DNA of 64,000 nucleotides from Methylopila jiangsuensis (GTDB taxonomy: Bacteria; Pseudomonadota; Alphaproteobacteria; Rhizobiales; Methylopilaceae): contig NZ_BSFK01000005.1 in NCBI RefSeq assembly GCF_027922305.1, positions 1,054,001-1,118,000 of the forward strand. Direction: 5' to 3'. Positions 53,448 to 62,509 of the stretch are shown in pieces. The first letter of the stretch is position 1; every line of letters begins with the position of its first letter. Both the position numbers and the translations under genes were made by a program. The notes beneath the pieces were generated by a model. That model did not search any database and was not told the origin of the DNA. It saw only the letters and a program-made list of their open reading frames with translations.

Positions 53448-56400
53448 TCACGCCGCCTTCCTCGCGCCCGCCTCGGCGATCTTCACCAGATCGCGCAGCA
53501 GCTTCGCCGCGCCCTTGAGGCGCTTCTCCACCGTCGGCCATTCGCGCCGGAACACCACCTTCATGTCCGGGCGCACCTTGGCGTTCGGGCCTTCCTCGCG
53601 GGCGATGTGGGCCACGAGGCCGGCGGGATTGGCGAAGGAATTGTCCCGGAACGACAGCACCACGCCCTTCGGCCCGGCGTCGATCTTGTCCACATTGGCG
53701 CGGCGGCACAGCGCCTTGATGGCCGCGATGTCGAGCAGCTGCTTCACCTCGGTCGGGGCCGGGCCGAAGCGGTCCACCAGCTCGGCGCCGAAGGCCTCCA
53801 GCCCCTCGTCGGTGTCGACCTCGGCGAGACGGCGGTAGAGCGACAGCCGCAGCGACAGGTCGCCCACATACTCCTCCGGGATCATCACCGGCGCGCCGAG
53901 CGTGATCTGCGGCGACCACTGGTCGGCCACCACCTCGGCCCCGCCCTCCTTCAGGCTCTCGACCGCGTCCTCCAGCATCTGCTGGTAGAGCTCGTAGCCC
54001 ACCTCCTTGATGTGGCCGGACTGCTCCTCGCCGAGCAGGTTGCCGGCGCCGCGGATGTCGAGGTCGTGGCTCGCGAGCTGGAAGCCGGCTCCCAGCCCCT
54101 CCAGCGACTGCAGCACCTTCAGGCGCCGTTCGGCGTTCACGGTCGGAGCCTTGTTGGCCGGCACGGTGAACAGCGCGTAGGCCCGCGTCTTGGAGCGGCC
54201 GACGCGGCCGCGCAGCTGGTAGAGCGCCGCGAGGCCGAACATGTCGGCGCGGTACACCACCAGCGTGTTGGCGTTCGGGATGTCGAGGCCGGACTCCACG
54301 ATCGCGGTGGAGAGCAGCACGTCGTAGCGGCCCTCGTAGAAGTCGGTCATGGCCTGTTCCAGATCGCCCGCCGCCATCTGGCCGTGGGCGGCCACGATCT
54401 TCACCTCCGGAACCTGGCTTTCCAGGAAGCGCCGGGCGTCGGCCATGTCCTCGATCCGCGGGCAGACGAAGAACGACTGGCCGCCGCGGTAGCGCTCGCG
54501 CAGCAGCGCCTCGCGCACGATCAGCGGATCGAACGGCGCCACGAAGCTGCGCACCGCGAGCCGGTCCACCGGCGGGGTCGCGATCATGGACAGCTCCCGC
54601 ACGCCGGTAAGGGCGAGCTGGAGCGTGCGCGGGATCGGGGTCGCGGAGAGCGTCAGCACATGCACCTCGGCGCGCAGCTGCTTCATCTTCTCCTTGTGGC
54701 CGACGCCGAAATGCTGCTCCTCGTCCACGATCACGAGGCCCAGGTCCTTGAAGCCCACGGTCTTGCCGAGCAGCGCGTGGGTGCCGACCACGATGTCGAC
54801 GCCGCCGGAGGCGAGGCCCTTCTTGGTCTCGTTCAGCTCCTTCTGGGACACGAAGCGCGAGGCCTGTGCCACGTTCAGCGGCAGGCCGCGGAAGCGCTCG
54901 GCGAAGGTCTTGAAGTGCTGGCGGGCGAGCAGCGTGGTCGGCACGATCACCGCCACCTGCTTGCCGGACATGGCCACCACGAAGGCGGCGCGCAGCGCCA
55001 CCTCGGTCTTGCCGAAGCCCACGTCGCCGCAGACGAGGCGGTCCATGGGGCGGCCGGCGGCGAGATCGTCCAGCACCGCGTCGATCGCCGCCTGCTGGTC
55101 CTCGGTCTCGTCATAGGGGAAGCGGGCGCAGAACTCGTCGTAGAGCCCCTCCGGCGGGACGGCGCGCGGGGCCTCCTTGGTGAGGCGCGCGGCGGCGATC
55201 TTGATCAGCTCGCCCGCCATCTCGCGGATGCGGTTCTTCATGCGCGCCTTGCGCGCCTGCCAGCCGGAGCCGCCGAGCTTGTCGAGCTGGGCTTCCGTGT
55301 CCTCCGAGCCGTAGCGGGTCAGAAGCTCGATGTTCTCCACCGGCAGGAACAGCTTGTCGCCGCCGGCGTAATGCAGCTCCACGCAGTCGTGGGGGGCGCC
55401 CGCAGCCTCGATGGTCTTGAGGCCCACGAAGCGGCCGATGCCGTGGTCCACATGCACCACCAGATCGCCCGCCGACAGGCCCGCGGCCTCGGTCAGATAA
55501 TCCTGCGGCCGCCGCTTGCGCGCCTTTGCGCGCACCAGCCGGTCGCCGAGGATGTCCTGCTCCGCCACCACCGCCACGTCGTCGGTCTCGAAGCCGTGCT
55601 CGACGCCCAGCACGCCGAGCCCCACCACGTCGCGCGGCAGCGCCATGGCCTCGCGCCAGCTCGCCACCGGCTTGGCGGCTTTCAGGCCGTGGTCGCCGAG
55701 GACCGTGCCGAGCCGGTCGCGCGCGCCCTCGCTCCAGGCCGCCACCACCACGCGCTTGCGGTCGGTCTTCAGCGCCTTGATGTGGTCGGCCACCGCCTCG
55801 AACACATTGGCGTTCTCCTGCGCCCGCTCGGCGGCGAAGCTGCGGCCGAGCCGGACGCCGGCGTCGAACACGCGCCCGCCCTGCCCCGGCGGCAACGCAA
55901 AGGGCGTGAGGTGGATCGGCGCCGCCTGCTCCAGCCGCTCCCGCCACTCCTCGGGCGCGAGATAGAGCGCGTCCGCGGGCAGCGGCTTGTAGGCGCCGCC
56001 GCTTTTGTCCTGCTTCGCCTGGGTGACGCGGGCGTCGTGGTAGTCGGCGATGAGGGCGAGCCGTTCGCCGGCCGCGTCGTCCACCAGCGGGTCGAGCACG
56101 AAACGGGCGTCGTCCAGATGATCGAACAAGGTGGCGAGGTCGCCCTGGAACAGCGGCAGCCAGTGCTCCAGCCCCGGATAGCGCCGGCCTTCGCTGATGG
56201 CGGCGTAGAGCTGGTCCTCCCGGTTCGGCGCGCCGAAGGTCGCGGCGTAGGACTGGCGGAACCGGCGGATGGTGTCGGAGGTGAGCTGCACCTCGGACAT
56301 GGGCACCAGATCAATGGCCCGAAGCTGGCCGGTGGAGCGCTGGGTCTCCGGATCGAACGGCCGGATGGTCTCGAGCTGGTCGCCGAAGAAGTCGAGCCGG

Positions 56401-56963
56401 ATCGGCTCGGCGTGGCCGGCCGGAAACAGGTCCACGATGCCGCCGCGGATGGCGTATTCGCCGTAGTCCCGCACGGTGGAGGAGCGCAGGAAGCCGTTCA
56501 CCTCCAGCCATTCCGCGAGCTTCTTCAGGTCCACCACGTTGCCCGGCGCGGCGGAGAAGCTCTGCCGCGCGACGGCGGCCGGCGTCGCCACCCGCTGCAG
56601 CGCCGCGTTGACCGTGGTCAGCACCACCCGCGGCCGGTCGCCGGCGCGGGTGCGGGCGAGGCGGGCCAACGTGGTGGTGCGGGTCGCAACGATCGCGGCG
56701 TTGGGCGACACCCGGTCGTAGGGCTGGCAGTCCCAGCCGGGAAAGGTCAGCAACTCCAGGTCCGGCGCCATGAAGGCGAAGGCCCGCTCCATGGCCGCGA
56801 GCCGCTGGGCGTCGCGGGCGATGAAGGCGACGCCGGCGGAATCGTGCCGCTTGGAGACGGCGGCGCGGGCGAGATCGGCGACGAGCAGCGCGTCGAAGCC
56901 GTCCGGGGCGCGGGCGACGGTGGCGGGTACGGGCGCGAGCAGGGCTTCGGGCTTGAGCGTCAT
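53448..56963 (-). CDS. mfd: Mfd, transcription-repair coupling factor
   Basis: Mfd releases RNA polymerase stalled at DNA lesions and recruits UvrA. The 1171-residue protein has the UvrB-like N-terminal domain, the RNA-polymerase-interacting CarD/Tudor domain (DLVVHVDHGIGRFVGLKTIE, about 500-560), and the SF2 translocase: Walker A VCGDVGFGKTEVAL, DEEQHFGV, LSATPIPRTLQLAL, and RVGRSKTRAYALF. The C-terminal TRCF domain follows. The gene is complete and lies divergent from no neighbour, with the nudix gene 56 bases upstream on the same strand. Confidence 0.98.
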   Translation of the reverse strand: MTLKPEALLAPVPATVARAPDGFDALLVADLARAAVSKRHDSAGVAFIARDAQRLAAMERAFAFMAPDLELLTFPGWDCQPYDRVSPNAAIVATRTTTLARLARTRAGDRPRVVLTTVNAALQRVATPAAVARQSFSAAPGNVVDLKKLAEWLEVNGFLRSSTVRDYGEYAIRGGIVDLFPAGHAEPIRLDFFGDQLETIRPFDPETQRSTGQLRAIDLVPMSEVQLTSDTIRRFRQSYAATFGAPNREDQLYAAISEGRRYPGLEHWLPLFQGDLATLFDHLDDARFVLDPLVDDAAGERLALIADYHDARVTQAKQDKSGGAYKPLPADALYLAPEEWRERLEQAAPIHLTPFALPPGQGGRVFDAGVRLGRSFAAERAQENANVFEAVADHIKALKTDRKRVVVAAWSEGARDRLGTVLGDHGLKAAKPVASWREAMALPRDVVGLGVLGVEHGFETDDVAVVAEQDILGDRLVRAKARKRRPQDYLTEAAGLSAGDLVVHVDHGIGRFVGLKTIEAAGAPHDCVELHYAGGDKLFLPVENIELLTRYGSEDTEAQLDKLGGSGWQARKARMKNRIREMAGELIKIAAARLTKEAPRAVPPEGLYDEFCARFPYDETEDQQAAIDAVLDDLAAGRPMDRLVCGDVGFGKTEVALRAAFVVAMSGKQVAVIVPTTLLARQHFKTFAERFRGLPLNVAQASRFVSQKELNETKKGLASGGVDIVVGTHALLGKTVGFKDLGLVIVDEEQHFGVGHKEKMKQLRAEVHVLTLSATPIPRTLQLALTGVRELSMIATPPVDRLAVRSFVAPFDPLIVREALLRERYRGGQSFFVCPRIEDMADARRFLESQVPEVKIVAAHGQMAAGDLEQAMTDFYEGRYDVLLSTAIVESGLDIPNANTLVVYRADMFGLAALYQLRGRVGRSKTRAYALFTVPANKAPTVNAERRLKVLQSLEGLGAGFQLASHDLDIRGAGNLLGEEQSGHIKEVGYELYQQMLEDAVESLKEGGAEVVADQWSPQITLGAPVMIPEEYVGDLSLRLSLYRRLAEVDTDEGLEAFGAELVDRFGPAPTEVKQLLDIAAIKALCRRANVDKIDAGPKGVVLSFRDNSFANPAGLVAHIAREEGPNAKVRPDMKVVFRREWPTVEKRLKGAAKLLRDLVKIAEAGARKAA

Positions 56964-57019
56964 GGCGCCGGTTGAAACGCTCTCCCGCCCCCCGCGTCAA
57001 GCGCCGCGGCGGCGAAGGC

Positions 57020-57721
57020 CTATGAGCCGAGAAGCCGCTCCAGCGCCGCGGGCACGTAAGGCAGCGTGGGGCCCGTGATGTCCGATGCGCGCCGCGCCAG
57101 AACCACGGCGTCGAACTCCGGCTCGTCCTGCCCGCGAAGCGTCGCCTCCACATGAGCCTTGAGATCGGCCGCGGTGAGCGCGCAGTCGAACCGGCGCAGG
57201 CAGGCGACCAGATGCCCCGCGAACACCACGAAACGCTGTTCGGTCGGCGTCGCCAGCGGAGGCTCCAGCCCGGTCTCCTCCCGCAGTTCGCGCAGGATCG
57301 AGCCCTCGATGTCCACCGCCTCGCCGCGCAGGTCGTCACGGTCGGGCGTGCCGGCGGGGAAATAGACCTTGCCGGCGTTGGCCGTGTGCGGCGCCATGCG
57401 GCCGAGCAGGGCCGCGCCGTCCGACGTCACCACCGCCGCGGCCCCGAACACGTTGCGGACGCCGCGTTCGGGAAACCCTTCCGCGCGCCACCACAGGAAG
57501 GTGGAGAAGCCGGTCTCCGCATAGTCCGCCGTGAGCCGGCCGTCCTCGACCGCCACATGTTCGGCGAGCAGCACCCGGCCGTCGAAAATCTTGGGCTTGC
57601 GCGCTTTCTCCGCCGCGAAATTGGCGGCGATGGCGTCGGCTTCCGCCACGTCGACCGCGAGCGGACCGGCCGTGAGCCGCCCTCCGAAGCCCGCCACGTC
57701 GACGACCCGCGCTCCGCTCAT
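57020..57721 (-). CDS. NUDIX hydrolase
   Basis: The 233-residue protein has a NUDIX core around RELREETGL (144-152); the first half of the Nudix box (GEAVDIEGSIL) is not at consensus spacing from the Arg-Glu, since no Glu lies eight residues before it. The N-terminal 90 residues are extra and Ala-rich. It hydrolyses some nucleoside diphosphate-linked compound; the substrate cannot be told. Its start overlaps the stop of the PhzF-like gene (57718-57721). Confidence 0.85.
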   Translation of the reverse strand: MSGARVVDVAGFGGRLTAGPLAVDVAEADAIAANFAAEKARKPKIFDGRVLLAEHVAVEDGRLTADYAETGFSTFLWWRAEGFPERGVRNVFGAAAVVTSDGAALLGRMAPHTANAGKVYFPAGTPDRDDLRGEAVDIEGSILRELREETGLEPPLATPTEQRFVVFAGHLVACLRRFDCALTAADLKAHVEATLRGQDEPEFDAVVLARRASDITGPTLPYVPAALERLLGS

Positions 57722-58623
57722 TTGACGAACAGCGAACCTTCGGCGGCCACCACGGCGAAGCCGCCGATGGTCGCGGAGGCCAGAGCCCCGCCGCGCACCT
57801 TCAGCCCGAGTTCGATCACGCTCGGCCGGCCGATCTCGTCGCCCTGGCCGACGCGGATCGCATGCGCCCCGTCCGCGGGCGGCTCGAACGCCATGATCGC
57901 GCCGGCGAGCGCCGCGACCGCCGAGCCGGTGGCGGGGTCCTCGCCCAGCCCCGGCCGCAGCATGCGCGCCCTGAAGGCGAAGCCCGAGCCGGCCTCGCCG
58001 CGGGCGTAGAGATAGGCGGACGGACGCCCCTCCCCGCCGAAGCCTGCGTCCCAGAGGTCATGGCGCAGGACCGCCCGCGCCAGCGCGTCGCAGCTTTTCA
58101 GCGGCACGAAGGTGAAGGGGTTGCCGGCCTCGAACCGGGACGGCGCATGGCCGTCGAAGCCGATGTCGTCCGGGTCGAGCCCGAGCGCCGCCGCGATCGC
58201 CTCGGGCGCGCGCGCTTCGCCCGCCGGCTGCGGCAGGCGCGCCAGCGCGAAGGAGGCGAAGGCGCGGCGCCGGTCCAGCACCTCCACGTCGCAGGGCAGC
58301 GCTCCGACCGGCTCCTCCAGCTCGAAGGCGTGCAGGCGGCCCTTGCCCGCGGCCGCGTCCATCAGGCCGAGCAGCGCGGCGGTCCCCACCGTCGGATGGC
58401 CCGCGAAGGGCAGCTCCCGCTCCGGCGTGAAGATGCGCAGCCGAGCCTTGCGGGCCTCATCCTCGGCCGGCAGCAGGAACACCGTCTCCGACAGGTTGAA
58501 CTCCCGCGCGATGGCCTGCATGCCTCCGGCGTCGAGACCCTGGGCGTCCAGCACCACGGCGAGCGGATTGCCGGCGAGCGGCCGGTCGGCGAACACGTTG
58601 AGGATCACGTAAAGGCGCGACAT
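57718..58623 (-). CDS. PhzF-family isomerase/epimerase
   Basis: The 301-residue protein has the double diaminopimelate-epimerase-like fold: ILNVFADRPLAGNPLAVVLD (8-27), NLSETVFLLP with the conserved Glu, TPERELPFAGHPTVGTAALLG, and GEDPATGSAVAALAGAIMA. PhzF proteins isomerise diverse acids; no phenazine genes are near, so this is a general family member. The ATG at 58623 replaces a longer frame. It overlaps the NUDIX gene, suggesting a joint metabolic unit. Confidence 0.92.
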   Translation of the reverse strand: MSRLYVILNVFADRPLAGNPLAVVLDAQGLDAGGMQAIAREFNLSETVFLLPAEDEARKARLRIFTPERELPFAGHPTVGTAALLGLMDAAAGKGRLHAFELEEPVGALPCDVEVLDRRRAFASFALARLPQPAGEARAPEAIAAALGLDPDDIGFDGHAPSRFEAGNPFTFVPLKSCDALARAVLRHDLWDAGFGGEGRPSAYLYARGEAGSGFAFRARMLRPGLGEDPATGSAVAALAGAIMAFEPPADGAHAIRVGQGDEIGRPSVIELGLKVRGGALASATIGGFAVVAAEGSLFVK

Positions 58624-58657
58624 GGTGTTAGGGATACCATGTGGTTCTCCTGCGCCG

Positions 58658-59698
58658 CTACGCCGAAACGCCGGCGCGGTCTCCGCCTTGCGTCGGAGCG
58701 ACGAGCCCGGCCGCGCCCATCGTCCCGATCGCCTGCCCCGGCGCCGAAAACAGCATGGAGGCGAGCCTGGCGCAGACGGCGGCCAGCGCGACGCCCGCCG
58801 CCACATCGACCAGATAGTGGTTGGCGTGGCTGATGGCGGCGGTCCCCATCAGCAGGTTGAGGATCAGGACCGGCCAGCGCAGCGCCGGGCTGCGCCACAC
58901 GGCCCAGGCGCACAGCGTCGCCGCCCCGGCATGCACCGAGGGAAAGGTGAGGATGCCCGCGACCTTGTCGAAATCGAGCCGGAACGGGCCGGGCTCGCGC
59001 ACCGCGTTGAACTCCGGCAGGAAGAAGAAGCCGTAATGCGCGTCGATCGAAGCGAGATCGCTTTGCGCCACCCCATAGACCACATAGGTGCCGAGCGCCG
59101 GGAAGAACGCGCCGATGACGGCGGCGGAGAAGCACAGCAGCGCGTAGGCCGCGATGATGGCGCAGGCGTGCGCCGTCTCCCCCCGAAGCGCGAAGATCAT
59201 CGGCAGCAGCAGCAGTTGCGGCGTGAACGAGCGGTAGGCCAGATCAAGCGCAGCCGCGAGAGCGGGGCGGGCGTCGACGAAGGCGATGAAGCCGCGCCAG
59301 TCGAAGCCCAGCGCCGCATCCATGGCGATGAGGCGATCGTCCGCCAGCGGAAACCCGGCGCCCATGGCCTGATAGCTCCACACCGCCACCGGAGGCGCCA
59401 GCAGCAGGCAGGCGACCGGCGCCGCCAGCCCAAGCGCAAGCCGGGGGAAGCCCGCAGCGCCGAGACCTGCAGCGAGGACGGCGAGAATGAACAGCAGGCC
59501 GTAGATCTGCTTCACGTCTTCAAGGTCGAGCGTGATCTTGCCGAAAGCGAGGGTCGCGAGCATCGCCCCCTGCGCCGCCAGCAGCAGGGCGGCGAGCCGG
59601 AGAACCGGACCACGCGCGCGGGCGCCTCCAGACCCGGCGAACCGGCTGAAGGGCCAGCCGTCAGAGAACGTGTCCGGGATCAGATGCGCGCGCGCCAT
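58658..59698 (-). CDS. PAP2-family membrane phosphatase
   Basis: The 346-residue protein has about six to seven transmembrane helices and the PAP2 motifs FPSVHAGAATLCAW (phosphatase motif with His) and NHYLVDVAAGV (third motif). It probably acts on lipid phosphates, possibly undecaprenyl pyrophosphate or inositol/ceramide phosphates. It is divergent from a paralogue at 59826. Confidence 0.85.
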   Translation of the reverse strand: MARAHLIPDTFSDGWPFSRFAGSGGARARGPVLRLAALLLAAQGAMLATLAFGKITLDLEDVKQIYGLLFILAVLAAGLGAAGFPRLALGLAAPVACLLLAPPVAVWSYQAMGAGFPLADDRLIAMDAALGFDWRGFIAFVDARPALAAALDLAYRSFTPQLLLLPMIFALRGETAHACAIIAAYALLCFSAAVIGAFFPALGTYVVYGVAQSDLASIDAHYGFFFLPEFNAVREPGPFRLDFDKVAGILTFPSVHAGAATLCAWAVWRSPALRWPVLILNLLMGTAAISHANHYLVDVAAGVALAAVCARLASMLFSAPGQAIGTMGAAGLVAPTQGGDRAGVSA

Positions 59699-59825
59699 GA
59701 CCGGGGCTTAACACCCGCATCGTAAACAAGCTGGGCTACGAGGCGTCGACTGGCGACGTTCCGGTCCATCGCCAACCCGGCCTTAACCCCTGCGCGCCTA
59801 ACTGGCGGACACCACGAGGCGCGTC

Positions 59826-60827
59826 ATGACACCTGCCATCTCCGCCTACCCCTGGGCCTGGGCCTGGACCGTCGCCTCCGCCGTGATGGCGGCCGTTCTC
59901 CTGCTGGCGGCCGGCGGATCGGTCACGCCGCTCACCTTCGCCATGTCGGTCGCCGGCTTCGCCTGCCTCGCCGGCCTGCACCGGCTCTACGCCACGCGGC
60001 GACCCGACCGCGTGCTCGCGGCGGTCACCGGCGGCGTCGCGGTGGCGATGGGGAGCGCGATGATGGCGGGCGTCATCAGCCTGATGGCCGCGCGCCTCGG
60101 CGCTCCGCTTGCGGACCCATGGCTCGCCGGTGCCGACGCGGCGCTCGGGATCGACACGCCGCGCCTCGTGGCGGCCGCCGCCGCCCGGCCCTGGCTGTCC
60201 TATGGTCTCGGCGCCGCCTATCTGAGCTCCTTCCCGCTGATCTTCGCCGCCATCGTCTATTTCGCGGTGACCCGGCGGGAGGAGCGGCTGTGGGAGTTGT
60301 GCGCCGGCTTCGCCGGCGTGATGACGGTCTGTACGCTGATCTCCGCCGCGACGCCCGCCGTCGGCGCTTTCGCGCATTACGCCCTTTCCGACGACATCCT
60401 GCGCGCGCTGCCGCCGGGAGCGGGCCTCTATCACCTGCCGGTGTTCGAAGCCTACCGCTCCGGCGCCTGGGCGACGGTCGACTTCACGCGGCTGCAGGGG
60501 GTGGTGACGTTCCCGTCGATCCATTGCGGCCTCGCCCTGATGACGGCCTACGCATTCCGACGCGACCGTTTTCTGGCCTGGCCCATGGCGATCTGGAACG
60601 GTGTGGTCATCCTGTCCACAATCCCGATCGGCGGGCATTACGTGATCGATCTGATCGCAGGCGCCGCCGTCTGGGCCATGGTCGCGACGCTCGCCCGAAC
60701 GCCCCTCGGCGCGCCCTCCGGGCTTCCGCAGGCCGTCATGCCCGAGCGCGCCTCGGCCATCCACGGCTTGAACGTTCAGGCGTCCGCTCAGCAGAAGGTC
60801 TCGGACGCCCGCCTGCGGCGGGCATGA
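59826..60827 (+). CDS. PAP2-family membrane phosphatase, paralogue
   Basis: The 333-residue protein has a similar layout: several membrane helices, LQGVVTFPSIHCGLALMTAY and IPIGGHYVIDLIAGA (His and Asp motifs). It resembles the neighbour at 58658 in order and motif placement but diverges in sequence; a paralogous pair is inferred. The C-terminal tail of about 50 residues is soluble. Confidence 0.85.
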   Translation: MTPAISAYPWAWAWTVASAVMAAVLLLAAGGSVTPLTFAMSVAGFACLAGLHRLYATRRPDRVLAAVTGGVAVAMGSAMMAGVISLMAARLGAPLADPWLAGADAALGIDTPRLVAAAAARPWLSYGLGAAYLSSFPLIFAAIVYFAVTRREERLWELCAGFAGVMTVCTLISAATPAVGAFAHYALSDDILRALPPGAGLYHLPVFEAYRSGAWATVDFTRLQGVVTFPSIHCGLALMTAYAFRRDRFLAWPMAIWNGVVILSTIPIGGHYVIDLIAGAAVWAMVATLARTPLGAPSGLPQAVMPERASAIHGLNVQASAQQKVSDARLRRA

Positions 60828-60870
60828 CGCACGTTGGAATCGAACGCCTCAGCCGTTTCCGAACCGGCTT

Positions 60871-61719
60871 TCATATCGCCTCAGCCTCGAACCTCCGGCT
60901 CGGGCGGACGAACTCGTCCTGCGCCGCCACCGTCAGGATCTCGCGGGAGCCGGCCTCCGCGGTGGCCCTGAGCAGGCCGTAGACCGAGGAGCCCGCCCGC
61001 GACAGCGCTTCGGCGGCCGATCCCGTCTCCAGCAGATGCACGAAGAACAGCGCCGCGATGGCGTCGCCCGCGCCGTTGACGGAGACCGGCAGCAGCGGCG
61101 TGCGGAGGCGGAACGCGCCCTGCCCGTCCACCGCCAGCAGGTCGATGGCGTCGTCGGGCGTCTCGGGCGTCTGCAGGCTCGTCACCAGCACCGTCTCCGG
61201 CCCCCGCGCCCGCAGCGTCCGCGCCGCGGCGACGGCCGCCCCGAGCGAGCCCACCCCGACGCCCGCGAGATGCTCCAGCTCGAACTGGTTCGGCGTCACC
61301 ACGTCGGCGGCGGGCACGGCCCGGTCGCGCATGAACTCCGGGATGCCGGGACGCACGAACACGCCCCGTCCCACGTCGCCGATCACGGGATCGCAACAGT
61401 AGAGCGCCTTCGGGTTCGCCGCCTTCACGAGACGCGCGGCGTCGAGGATCGCCTCGCCGATGGAGACGTCGCCCATGTAGCCGGACAGCACGCCGTCGCA
61501 GGTGGGCAGCACCCCGCGCTCGGCGATGCCCGTCACCACCTCGCGCACCATGTCGGCGGAGAACACCGGCCCGCGCCAGGCGCCGTAGCCGGTGTGGTTG
61601 GAGAACTGCACCGTGTGCACCGGCCAGACCTCGTGGCCGAGGCGCTGCAGCGGGAAGGTCGCGGAGGCGTTGCCCACATGGCCATAGGCGACATGGGACT
61701 GGATCGACAGGATGTTCAT
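60871..61719 (-). CDS. pdxY: PdxY, pyridoxal kinase
   Basis: PdxY phosphorylates pyridoxal in the PLP salvage pathway. The 282-residue ribokinase-like protein starts [19 protein letters not shown] and has [26 protein letters not shown] and the [12 protein letters not shown] anion-hole with catalytic Asp. All match PdxY/PdxK. The ATG at 61719 fixes the family-typical start. Confidence 0.95.
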   Translation of the reverse strand: MNILSIQSHVAYGHVGNASATFPLQRLGHEVWPVHTVQFSNHTGYGAWRGPVFSADMVREVVTGIAERGVLPTCDGVLSGYMGDVSIGEAILDAARLVKAANPKALYCCDPVIGDVGRGVFVRPGIPEFMRDRAVPAADVVTPNQFELEHLAGVGVGSLGAAVAAARTLRARGPETVLVTSLQTPETPDDAIDLLAVDGQGAFRLRTPLLPVSVNGAGDAIAALFFVHLLETGSAAEALSRAGSSVYGLLRATAEAGSREILTVAAQDEFVRPSRRFEAEAI

Positions 61720-61835
61720 GGGGCCGACTCGCGTCACGCGACGCGCGATCAGGCGCCGCCCCGCGGTTTTACGTCCGCGCGGACGGCGCCGTCGAGTTCC
61801 GTTCCGTGATGGATCGCGGTTCGGCCGCTGATGGA

Positions 61836-62357
61836 TCAGCCGAGATAATTGCGGATCAGCGCCGCGCCGGGCGCGAGCAGGACATAGGCCCAGACAATGG
61901 CGGAGGCGGCGTTGGCGAGCTGGAACCACAGCTGCGGCATCAGGAACATGCCCGCCACGAACGGCACGAAGGAGCGGATCGGGCTGACGAAGCGCCCGAG
62001 GAACACGCCGGCCGCGCCCCATTTCTGCACGAACCCCTGGGTGCGCAGGATGAGCTGCGGCTTGGACTTCACCGCCTCCCAGCCGAGCACCCGATCCTTC
62101 AGGCGGAAGCCCAGAACGTAGGACACCCAGTCGCCGATGAATCCGCCGAGCGCCACGCCGGCGAAGATCGGCCAGAAGGCGAGCCCGCTCGCCCCGATCA
62201 GCGCGCCCACCCCCACGAACAGCGGCGTGGAGGGAATGGCGAGCGACAGCCCGACGATCGACTCCAGAAACGCAAGCACGAACACGATGAACGGCGCCCA
62301 GGCCTCGTGCTCCTTGATGAATTCGAGCACGGCGTGGACGATGTCGTGGAAGCTCAT
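61836..62357 (-). CDS. DedA-family membrane protein
   Basis: The 173-residue protein shows the DedA layout: [26 protein letters not shown], then [36 protein letters not shown] (the conserved Arg/Pro motif) and several helices. DedA proteins act in lipid-carrier (undecaprenyl phosphate) or phospholipid flipping. At 173 residues it is somewhat short compared with the roughly 200-220 usual. Confidence 0.9.
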   Translation of the reverse strand: MSFHDIVHAVLEFIKEHEAWAPFIVFVLAFLESIVGLSLAIPSTPLFVGVGALIGASGLAFWPIFAGVALGGFIGDWVSYVLGFRLKDRVLGWEAVKSKPQLILRTQGFVQKWGAAGVFLGRFVSPIRSFVPFVAGMFLMPQLWFQLANAASAIVWAYVLLAPGAALIRNYLG

Positions 62358-62509
62358 GGGGTCTGCTCGGTCTCGGCGCGATCCGGGCGCGCCGCTCGCG
62401 GCCGCGCGGCGCGCCGATCACCGGCGCGCGCGAGCGACCTTAAGCGCCGCCGGTTAAGGCAGGGCTTACTGCGCGACGGAGGCGGGGGGCACGAAACCGC
62501 CCCTGTGGG

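Noticed and set aside
58000-58620. Phenazine biosynthesis cluster
   Set aside because: Only a PhzF-family protein is present; this family is broad and no other phz genes are near.
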